Origin: an uncultured Persicobacter sp.
GTDB taxonomy: Bacteria; Bacteroidota; Bacteroidia; Cytophagales; Cyclobacteriaceae
Reading direction: 5' to 3'
Length of the DNA: 64,000 nucleotides
NCBI GenBank assembly: GCA_947498325.1
Contig: CANMKE010000008.1
Coordinates: 1-64,000, forward strand
Shown: positions 42,717 through 50,174 of the stretch, in pieces
Layout: each line of letters starts with the position of its first letter
Numbering within the stretch: position 1 is the stretch's first letter
Position numbers and translations under genes: made by a program
The notes under the pieces: model-generated
What the model was told of the DNA's origin: nothing
The model's database searches: none
The model's input: the letters and a program-made list of their open reading frames with translations, nothing else

Positions 42717-43892
42717 ATGAAAATCGTTATAATTTTTTTTATTGCCATGATCTCCCTCATCACTACCACGGCTACGCATGCTGAAACACCAGAGCGGGTG
42801 ATTGTTTTTATGATTGATGGCCTGCACTGGAAAGCGCCTTCAAAATTGAATATGCCAAATTTCAACGCCCTGATACAGCAAGGGACCTATGTGGAAAAGT
42901 CTTATATGATTACGCCACATCACCCAACAGTGGGGGCCTACGGCGCTATGCACACTTCCTCATTTCCAAATCCGGTGTTGCAAGCAGGTACGCTGTTCAT
43001 CTCGGCTCAGGACCGCTTTTTACAGCAACAGTTCAGTCCGCAGCATCCTACGACATTTATCACCAATACCATCGCTTATACTTCGGTGAGTCGGGGATTT
43101 TCAACCATCATTCAGGATGGGGAATTAACAGACCGTGAGGTGGTACAGCAGGCGATTGAATTGCTCAATAAGAAGGATCAGAAATACATGCGGATCCATT
43201 TGCAAACCCCAGGTAACGAAGGGCGATACCTTTCCTACACCACTCCCAATAAGCCTTATTTCCGGAATATTTGGGGGAAGGGCTCTCCTTATGTGAAATG
43301 TGTGGAGCAGGCTGATGAGTTGCTTGGCGATTTAGTGGCGTACCTCAGGGAATCGGGGAAAATGAACAATACCCTGCTGATCGTTTCTTCAGATCAGGGG
43401 CAGGCAGAAATTGGGTGGCACCCCATGATTGACCAGGACAGCTGGGTAACACCCCTGGTCATGACAGGGCCGGGCATTGCAAAAAACAGAACCTTGCCTT
43501 ACTTCGAGCATACGGATATGAGCCCGACCATTGCCACCCTGATGGGCGTTGAGGCTCCAAGTAAAAATGGTGGAGCAGGAAAGTTTGTGAAGTATGTGCA
43601 GGAAGGGGTGGACATGAGTGATTTTTCTGATCCGCAGTTTATTAAAACGGTCAATGAGCAAATCAATACCTATAATTCTTTACGCTCCAAAATAATGCTT
43701 GCCGCAGAACAGGATCCGTATTATTCAAGCCTGATCTCCTTTCTTGAAAATGAATTACTTACCCCCGAGCCTTTTTACCATCAAGACAGATTCACCGAAT
43801 GGTACAAGGCAGGTACCACCGCACATTTGATTGAGGTCAATGAGCATATTCTTGAAGAAATGAGGAAGGAACTTAAAAATGCTCCCCTGTAG
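42717..43892 (+). CDS. Alkaline-phosphatase-superfamily (phosphodiesterase/sulfatase-fold) protein without formylglycine site
   Basis: This protein of about 391 residues starts best at the ATG at 42717, which gives a signal peptide (MKIVIIFFIAMISL...THAET); the frame is open from 42681. The fold is that of the alkaline phosphatase superfamily: MIDGLHW (metal Asp), SSDQGQAEIGWH and FEHTDMSPTIATLMGV. The formylglycine motif C-x-P-x-R is absent; TPHHPTVGAYG offers Thr as a possible nucleophile, as in nucleotide pyrophosphatases. It could hydrolyse a phosphoester or sulfate ester on the glycan, or be a carbohydrate-modifying enzyme of unknown type. It ends the catabolic operon, 32 bases after the dehydratase, but is exported, unlike its neighbours. 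Confidence 0.72.
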   Translation: MKIVIIFFIAMISLITTTATHAETPERVIVFMIDGLHWKAPSKLNMPNFNALIQQGTYVEKSYMITPHHPTVGAYGAMHTSSFPNPVLQAGTLFISAQDRFLQQQFSPQHPTTFITNTIAYTSVSRGFSTIIQDGELTDREVVQQAIELLNKKDQKYMRIHLQTPGNEGRYLSYTTPNKPYFRNIWGKGSPYVKCVEQADELLGDLVAYLRESGKMNNTLLIVSSDQGQAEIGWHPMIDQDSWVTPLVMTGPGIAKNRTLPYFEHTDMSPTIATLMGVEAPSKNGGAGKFVKYVQEGVDMSDFSDPQFIKTVNEQINTYNSLRSKIMLAAEQDPYYSSLISFLENELLTPEPFYHQDRFTEWYKAGTTAHLIEVNEHILEEMRKELKNAPL

Positions 43893-43950
43893 AAAGCGGT
43901 GAATTTTGGGAAACAGGGCCTGACGCACATTTAGGGCACACCGAGACCAT

Positions 43951-43990
43951 CTCCCCCTGTGTTTAGCCCATTTCCCCCCTTAATTTTTTT
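43951..43990 (+). promoter_or_regulatory. C-rich direct repeat, candidate HTCS operator (site 6)
   Basis: CCCCCTGTGTTT at 43953 is repeated as CCCCCTTAATTTT from about 43975, a period of about 22 bases, with the CATTTC core at 43969-43974. The GH105 copy 2 gene starts at 44073. This is one of the clearest sites. Confidence 0.6.
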
Positions 43991-44072
43991 ATTTTTTGTG
44001 TTGATTGACAATCGTTAATCGAGGGAAATACGCGCCGACAAGGCATCGATTTCCCATTAGATATTTATCAAT

Positions 44073-45215
44073 ATGTACAAATTCAGTTTTTCATTATTTT
44101 TAGTTTTCATCAGCTCCTTGCCTCTTTTTGCAGGACAAAATGGCAATGGGTTCAGTAAGAAAAAAATTAGCCGACAGGTCAATAAAGCCATTGAGTGGCA
44201 AGTGAATAAACCGTGGGTGGGCCAAAGCCGATGGAACGAAAATAAACGCTATGATTGGGTGGAAGGAACATTTTATGCTGGTCTTGCGGAATACTACAAA
44301 TATGCCAAAATCCCTGCTCACCTCGATGAGTTGCAGAAGGTGGCAGCCTCCTGCAATTGGGAACCCCGTGGCAGACCCTACGATGCCAATGAATATGTAA
44401 TGATCCAGGCATATAGCGACCTCTATGAGGTTACCAATGATTATAAGTACATCGATAAATCGGTATTTATGGCCAATATGCCACTGATAAAATACCTCGA
44501 CATTGATATGCGATTTGATGGTAACCCTTACTGGCAAACCAACTGGACGTGGTGTGATGCCCTTTTTATGGCGCCCCCAACTTATGCGCGCTTGGGAAAA
44601 GTGCTGGACAAAAAAGAATACTTCGACTTTATGGACAAAAACTGGTGGGCAACATCTGACTATTTGTACAGTCCTCAAGATAGCCTGTATTACCGTGACG
44701 ACACTTTCTTTCCTGAAAAGCAGCGTTCTGAAAGTGGACACAAAGTGTTTTGGTCAAGGGGTAATGGCTGGGTAATGGGCGGCCTGTGCAGGGTGCTCGA
44801 TTACCTCCCTGAAGATTACCCGAGCAGAAAAAAATATGAGCAGCAATTTATTGAAATGGCTCACCGACTGCTGACCCTGCAAACAGAAGAGGGGTTTTGG
44901 CCCACAAGCCTTCTGGATTACGATCAGTTCAACAGCAAAGAATCCAGCGGTACAGCTTTTTACTGTTATGCTTATGCCTGGGGAATCAATCAGGGCTTGC
45001 TGGATAAAGAAACCTTCTTGCCTGCGGTCAGGAAATCTTGGACGATGCTTGAAAATTGCCTGCATAAAAATGGCAAATTTGGCTACGTGCAACAGATTGG
45101 TGACCAGCCCGGTAATGCGCAATTTGAAGATGAGCAATCGTATGGAGTGGGCGCTTTTGTGTTGGCTGGCACCGAATTAATGCGGATGATTGACACCGGT
45201 AACGATTCGCTGTAA
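44073..45215 (+). CDS. GH105-type unsaturated uronyl hydrolase, copy 2
   Basis: This 380-residue homologue of the gene at 12889 has a signal peptide (LPLFAGQNG) and the same (alpha/alpha)6-barrel motifs: NWEPRGRPYDAN, WTWCDALFMAPPTYARLG, FWSRGNGWVMGGL and TEEGFWPTSLLD. It removes unsaturated uronic acid after lyase action. The strong similarity to copy 1 over the full length suggests duplication within the locus. It follows an operator-like repeat and is followed by a hairpin before the MGH1 gene. Whether the two copies differ in preference (glucuronyl, galacturonyl, sulfated neighbours) cannot be read. Confidence 0.88.
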   Translation: MYKFSFSLFLVFISSLPLFAGQNGNGFSKKKISRQVNKAIEWQVNKPWVGQSRWNENKRYDWVEGTFYAGLAEYYKYAKIPAHLDELQKVAASCNWEPRGRPYDANEYVMIQAYSDLYEVTNDYKYIDKSVFMANMPLIKYLDIDMRFDGNPYWQTNWTWCDALFMAPPTYARLGKVLDKKEYFDFMDKNWWATSDYLYSPQDSLYYRDDTFFPEKQRSESGHKVFWSRGNGWVMGGLCRVLDYLPEDYPSRKKYEQQFIEMAHRLLTLQTEEGFWPTSLLDYDQFNSKESSGTAFYCYAYAWGINQGLLDKETFLPAVRKSWTMLENCLHKNGKFGYVQQIGDQPGNAQFEDEQSYGVGAFVLAGTELMRMIDTGNDSL

Positions 45216-45233
45216 AACTTACTTGATTTTGAC

Positions 45234-45284
45234 AGGCGAGGGGATCTACTGTGGTTGATTTCTATTTCTTTGGCTCCCTCGCCT
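45234..45284 (+). terminator. Hairpin between GH105 copy 2 and MGH1 copy 2
   Basis: GGCGAGGG (45235-45242) pairs with CCCTCGCC (45276-45283), followed by a pyrimidine-rich tail. The loop is about 33 bases. It precedes the MGH1 gene, as a hairpin also does for copy 1. Confidence 0.6.
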
Positions 45285-45307
45285 TCTTTCTAATTTTTTA
45301 ATATACT

Positions 45308-46588
45308 ATGGATATAAATATTACTCAACTTGCCCAACGACTAAAAACCGACAACGAAAATATCCTTGACAAAGGCGTCATTTTTTTCCCTCCAGCCAAC
45401 GACGACCTCCTGACAGGCTATTGTTATGGAGAGTTTTACGATTGGGACCTGTACTTTGAAAACGTTTACCTTTCCTACTTTGGCGTCAGTCAATATTGTT
45501 TCGCTAATCTCAAGGCTTTTCTGGCCCGCCAACATGCTAACGGATTTGTGTCCCGCACCCTGATCGAGCCTCGCCCTTATCAGCATTTTAAGCCATTTTT
45601 AGCGCAGACGGCGCTTTTGGGTGCTCGACAGACAGATTTCTTGTGGCTCAATGAAGAAGTAAAGGCCGCAGCAAATACCGGCCCCACAGATGGGGGGATT
45701 ATGGACGAAAAAACGTATCAGGATGGTGGTTCTTATTACGACAGGCTGAAAAGCTATCTGCACCATTGGTTTTGGTACTTGGATTTCGACAAAAATGGCC
45801 TGCCTGTCTGGAACAGCTCAGACCACAGCGGTATGGACAATCAGTTTTCACGGGCTGGAACGTTCAATGCTTTTAAATACGAAGGGGTGGATTTGGCCTG
45901 TTATCTTTATCGGGAATTGGAGGCCATGAAAGTACTGGCCGAGCAATTGAACAAGCAGGAAGATCAGCAGTATTATCAGGAGCAGATCGACCAGTTGGCA
46001 AATAATATCAACAAGTATTTTTGGGATGAGGAAGAGGGCTTCTATTTCGATCGAAATGAACAAAATGGAGAATTGGTCAAAGTGAAATCCGTTGCAGGAT
46101 TTTTACCGCTCTTTATTGGTGTAGCCTCCAAAGAACAGGCCGACAGGCTTGTGGATGAACATTTGCTGAATCCTGAAGAATTTTGGATTAAATACCCTAT
46201 TCCCGCCTATTCAAAAACAGAACCCGACTTTGAGCCAACAGCACAGGACCATGGCTGTAACTGGCGCGGAACCACTTGGATACCGACCAATTACATGGTG
46301 TTTCATGGCTTGATAAAATACGGGTACCACAGTATAGCGAAACAGTTGTGCGAAAAAACGTTTGAGCTCGTTTTTGAGAAAAATAAATCCACCCGCGAAT
46401 ATTACAATGGACTGACTGGTGAGGGCTATGGACTGGATCCTTTTTGGGGATGGTCAACGCTGGCTTATATGATGCCACTTGAACTTGAAAAAAATTACTG
46501 CCCAATGGCCATCACTTCCGAACCGCTAACCGCTTATGGTTGCAGTACCTTTCAGCTCGATTTTCCAACAAAAAACTGTGAGGTCTAA
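45308..46588 (+). CDS. Cytoplasmic MGH1/GH63-like glycoside hydrolase, copy 2
   Basis: This 426-residue homologue of the gene at 18835 lacks a signal peptide. It shares GYCYGEFYDWDLYFENVYLS, HSGMDNQFSR (Asp, likely acid), CNWRGTTWIPTNYM and REYYNGLTGEGYG (Glu, likely base). It is slightly longer because of an insertion after the ALLGARQT segment (about residues 110-140). The family acts on alpha-linked sugars or sugar-glycerates. Its position beside GH105 and a lyase again suggests an imported product of the target polysaccharide. The gene precedes the lyase by 60 bases. Confidence 0.78.
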   Translation: MDINITQLAQRLKTDNENILDKGVIFFPPANDDLLTGYCYGEFYDWDLYFENVYLSYFGVSQYCFANLKAFLARQHANGFVSRTLIEPRPYQHFKPFLAQTALLGARQTDFLWLNEEVKAAANTGPTDGGIMDEKTYQDGGSYYDRLKSYLHHWFWYLDFDKNGLPVWNSSDHSGMDNQFSRAGTFNAFKYEGVDLACYLYRELEAMKVLAEQLNKQEDQQYYQEQIDQLANNINKYFWDEEEGFYFDRNEQNGELVKVKSVAGFLPLFIGVASKEQADRLVDEHLLNPEEFWIKYPIPAYSKTEPDFEPTAQDHGCNWRGTTWIPTNYMVFHGLIKYGYHSIAKQLCEKTFELVFEKNKSTREYYNGLTGEGYGLDPFWGWSTLAYMMPLELEKNYCPMAITSEPLTAYGCSTFQLDFPTKNCEV

Positions 46589-46648
46589 CCCTCAGGAATT
46601 TATCTTTTTTATATTGAATACATTTTTTACAACTAAGGGTAAACTATT

Positions 46649-49600
46649 ATGACTAAACCCCCTATCAACCAACAAAACAAAGCTTGCAGGCGCTTGCTTA
46701 TCGCCGGGCTTTTACTGACTTTTTTCTCCTTTTCTGTCAAGGCACAAGATCAGGAAAAGGTCGTATACTTTGAGGAGGATTTTGAAACTGACCTCATCAA
46801 CTGGAAAGCCAATATTATTGACGGATCGATTGATATTGTTGATAATGTGGATGGCGATGGTAAAGTGTTGCGCATGGTTTCTGCCAATGATGCCCAAAAT
46901 ACCCTGGCCACTTCGCTGCAGCTCCCCACCCCCAACGATGAAACCTTTTATATAGAATATGATTACAGAACAGCTTCTATTGATGGGAAATGGGATAACA
47001 TGCAAATCAATGGCGCTACTCCGGCAAGACTCCAGACCTCTTTACGCCAGAACACAGGAACCTATATTGTGCATGATAATGACATGAAACAGTCGGGCTC
47101 TCCTGCTGGTACAATTGCAGCCGATACCTGGTACCATATAAAGGTAACCGTAGACCCGGTGGCCAATACCGCACAAATGAGTATTGACGGCACCGATTAC
47201 GCCGCATTTACCTCTGGGCAGGACCTGAAAGGTTTCTCCACCTTTTTAATGAAAGTGCTGATTAGCAACACTTTTTATGTAGACAATTTTATCGTCTATA
47301 CTTATGGCGAGGAACTGCCTGAAGAAGCTGAGATTCCTCAGCCGCCGAGCGATCACCCACGGGTAATGTTGCGCCCTACGGATCTGCCGATGATCACCGA
47401 GCGATATAATGCAGCAAATATGTCTGCATTCAAGGACTTGCTGCTGAAAGACGAGGCCAAAGGGCTTGATTTTGATATTTCCGAAAAAGGAGTAATCTAT
47501 GATGCCTATTATCGGGAGTTGGAGGCTGCCGCCTTTTTGTATCTCCTTGACAAACAGGGTGCTTTAGCTAAAGGGGAAAAGGCCAAAAATGGTATTCTTA
47601 CTTACCTGCGAACTGCCCGACAGCTACAGGAAGGGAATCAGGATCGACAAATACACCGCGCTATTTTTACCGCGGCCTTTGTATATGACTGGTGCTATGA
47701 ATTGTTTACCGAAGCGGAAAAATTGGCCCTGATTGCAGATGTGAAAAGACTTGCCGCAACTACTGAGTATGGCTATCCAATGGTGGGGGATCAAAACAAT
47801 TACCTGATCAACCATTTTGGAGAAGAAAAAATCCCGCATATGTTGGGCTTTGGTATTGCCTGCTACGATGAGGATCCTACGATTTATGAACATATTGGTG
47901 GGCACCTTTACAACGGCCTGGTTCCTTCAAGAAATTTCTTCTATCCTTCGCATAAACACCATCAGGGAAGCGCCTATGGGATGGGACGTTACGAAATGGA
48001 AATCATGTCTACTTTCATCATGACAAGAATGGGCGCTGAACGGCCTTATATCGACGAGCAGCAAATGGTTCCTTACAGCCAAATGTATGCCCGCCGACCA
48101 GATGGAACCGTGATGACTGCTGGCGATGACTTTAATTATGATTTGCCTTCTACGAAACCTTATATTCAGATTGTCGGTGCTATGATGGCCGCCAATGAGT
48201 TTCAGGATGAATACATTCAGGATGAGGTTGAGCGTTATACTGAATTTATGGACTACTTTCAATCCATTAAACAGCCAGTTTTAATTATCCTTTCAAAAGA
48301 CCATAAACTGACCACCAAGTCCATCACCGACTTGCCGCTTACCAAGTATTTTAACTCTCCTAACAGTTCCATGATTGCCCGAACAGGCTGGGACCCAGTA
48401 GGCGGAAAAACTTCTGGTGTGGCTATGGCATTGATGAATCTCGGTGAATATCACTACAATAACCATGACCATTACGATGCGGGCCATTTTTCTTTATATT
48501 ATAAAGGGCCATTGGCCATGGATGCTGGCGCTTATGCCAACTCAGAAGAAGGACCAAAACACGGGGGGAAAAGTGGCCATTGGGCAAGTTTTTATACCCG
48601 AACCATTGCACACAACACCATTTTGGTGCGCGACCCCGACGAGCCATTTCAGATCGGAACTACCTGGGACGGTCAGAATGAAGGTGGGCAGCATGCCAAG
48701 GTATACCCGAAATCTTATAAAGACCTCGTTTCCGCAGGACGCCAGACTGAAGTGCTTGCCCATGAGTTCGGACCTTCAGAAATTGAGCCTGATTACAGCT
48801 ACCTTAAAGGTGATATGGCCAACGCCTACACCTATCCTGGTCGGGCGCCAAAAGTTTTGGAAGCCAAAAGATCCTTTGTGTTTTTGAACTTGAAAAATGA
48901 GCAGCATCCTGCCGCTTTATTGGTTTACGATAAGGTCACTTCGGGCGACAAAACCTTTAAGAAACGATGGATTTTACACTCAGATCCGCAGCCAGTGGTG
49001 AAGGGAAAGGCGACCACCATTACCCGCACCGACAATGGTTTTGGAGGCAAAATGGTCAACCATACTTTATTGCCTGCACTCGACAATACCGAATTCAATT
49101 TGGTAGGAGGGCCCGGTAAAGAATTCTGGACAGAAAGCGGCGGCAGAAACTGGGGACTTGAAGACGACAACGAGATTAAGCAACATGAGGCAGGAAGATG
49201 GCGCGTGGAGCTTTCCCCAAAACAGGAAGCCGATACCGATCACTTCCTGAATGTGATGCAGGTGATGGATGCCGAGGGAAATGTCTCGGAATTGGAATCC
49301 ACCTTACTTGAGTCTGATTCCCTGTTTGCGGTAGCAATTGCTGACCGGGTAGTGGCCTTCGCCAAAAGTGGCTTCAGGGAATCTAATCAGCGTCATTTCA
49401 AAATGAAATCATCCAATGAAACCATCAAGGTTTTAATCACTGACCTGAAAGAAGGGGAATACGATGTTTACGGGCCGACCCCACACAAAAGCCTGAAAGC
49501 CTCCGCCGAGGCGGGAACAATTTACTTCGAAGGAAAAGCAGGAAATTATATTATCGTTCGTGCAGGCGAAGAGCCTGAAGATATCCTGACTTCAACCACC

Positions 49601-49825
49601 CCCGTGGATCCATCGAGGGTATTTGCTTACCCGAATCCAGCGAATGGCAAATTGTACATTCAGGGAACACTCGAAAGGGTACAATTGCTCGATTTCAATG
49701 GTCAGCAGATGGATATTCAACAAATTGATCAAGAAATAGACATCAGTAAAGTTAAACCTGGGATGTATATCCTGACGGGTTATTCAGGTACGGGTGTTGT
49801 ATCTCAAAAAGTAATTATTCAGTAA
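46649..49825 (+). CDS. Secreted heparinase II/III-like lyase with N-terminal lectin-like module and T9SS tail, copy 2
   Basis: This is a 1058-residue extracellular enzyme. After the signal peptide (VKAQDQ), residues about 35-220 form a concanavalin/laminin-G-like sandwich beginning YFEEDFETDLINW and ending FYVDNFIVY. The lyase part runs from about RVMLRPTDLPM to GTIYFEGKAG (about 235-970), with AFVYDWCYELF, HHQGSAYGMGRYE, NHDHYDAGHFSLYYKGP and SYLKGDMANAYTYP, matching copy 1 at 16353. The last 75 residues (AYPNPANGK onward) are a type A T9SS sorting domain. So copy 2 is exported from the cell surface while copy 1 is a lipoprotein, suggesting an extracellular first cut and a cell-attached second one (inference). 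Confidence 0.83.
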   Translation: MTKPPINQQNKACRRLLIAGLLLTFFSFSVKAQDQEKVVYFEEDFETDLINWKANIIDGSIDIVDNVDGDGKVLRMVSANDAQNTLATSLQLPTPNDETFYIEYDYRTASIDGKWDNMQINGATPARLQTSLRQNTGTYIVHDNDMKQSGSPAGTIAADTWYHIKVTVDPVANTAQMSIDGTDYAAFTSGQDLKGFSTFLMKVLISNTFYVDNFIVYTYGEELPEEAEIPQPPSDHPRVMLRPTDLPMITERYNAANMSAFKDLLLKDEAKGLDFDISEKGVIYDAYYRELEAAAFLYLLDKQGALAKGEKAKNGILTYLRTARQLQEGNQDRQIHRAIFTAAFVYDWCYELFTEAEKLALIADVKRLAATTEYGYPMVGDQNNYLINHFGEEKIPHMLGFGIACYDEDPTIYEHIGGHLYNGLVPSRNFFYPSHKHHQGSAYGMGRYEMEIMSTFIMTRMGAERPYIDEQQMVPYSQMYARRPDGTVMTAGDDFNYDLPSTKPYIQIVGAMMAANEFQDEYIQDEVERYTEFMDYFQSIKQPVLIILSKDHKLTTKSITDLPLTKYFNSPNSSMIARTGWDPVGGKTSGVAMALMNLGEYHYNNHDHYDAGHFSLYYKGPLAMDAGAYANSEEGPKHGGKSGHWASFYTRTIAHNTILVRDPDEPFQIGTTWDGQNEGGQHAKVYPKSYKDLVSAGRQTEVLAHEFGPSEIEPDYSYLKGDMANAYTYPGRAPKVLEAKRSFVFLNLKNEQHPAALLVYDKVTSGDKTFKKRWILHSDPQPVVKGKATTITRTDNGFGGKMVNHTLLPALDNTEFNLVGGPGKEFWTESGGRNWGLEDDNEIKQHEAGRWRVELSPKQEADTDHFLNVMQVMDAEGNVSELESTLLESDSLFAVAIADRVVAFAKSGFRESNQRHFKMKSSNETIKVLITDLKEGEYDVYGPTPHKSLKASAEAGTIYFEGKAGNYIIVRAGEEPEDILTSTTPVDPSRVFAYPNPANGKLYIQGTLERVQLLDFNGQQMDIQQIDQEIDISKVKPGMYILTGYSGTGVVSQKVIIQ

Positions 49826-49831
49826 GCAGGT

Positions 49832-49853
49832 AGGGGATAAATTGCCCCTTTCT
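49832..49853 (+). terminator. Possible weak terminator after lyase copy 2
   Basis: AGGGG (49832-49836) can pair with CCCCT (49845-49849), followed by TTTCT. The stem is short, so confidence is low. Confidence 0.4.
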
Positions 49854-50174
49854 ACTCAAAAATAATTTTCCCCACAGGGCCAAACTGATCGACCGATCAT
49901 TGTTTTAGGGAATTCACGAGGGGGATATGTTGAAGGCTGAAATTCAGTTAAATAGACAAATAGCCCCCTCTTGTTTACATCATTTCCCCCCTGAATTGAT
50001 AGAATATAATATCAAATTAAGGTAATGATTCACTGAGCAGGAGTTAATCAAAACCGGTAAGTATGTGTTATATTGTACTTGCCATCTTTTTATTCTATTA
50101 CTAATATCAATCTGGATTGTGCTACCGAAAATAAGGGGCCAGTCAAAGATTTTTTAAACTAACTTATCACTATT
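49854..50174. other. Leader region of the second susC
   Basis: No gene is seen. It contains the operator-like repeat at 49962 and then about 175 AT-rich bases, probably promoter and 5' leader of the sus operon. A -7 or -33 box could not be placed with confidence. Confidence 0.4.
49962..50000 (+). promoter_or_regulatory. C-rich direct repeat, candidate HTCS operator (site 7)
   Basis: CCCCCTCTTGTTTA at 49964 is repeated as CCCCCTGAATTG from 49986-49987, a period of 22 bases, with the CATTTC core at 49981. It is about 175 bases before the susC start, farther than the other sites. Confidence 0.6.
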
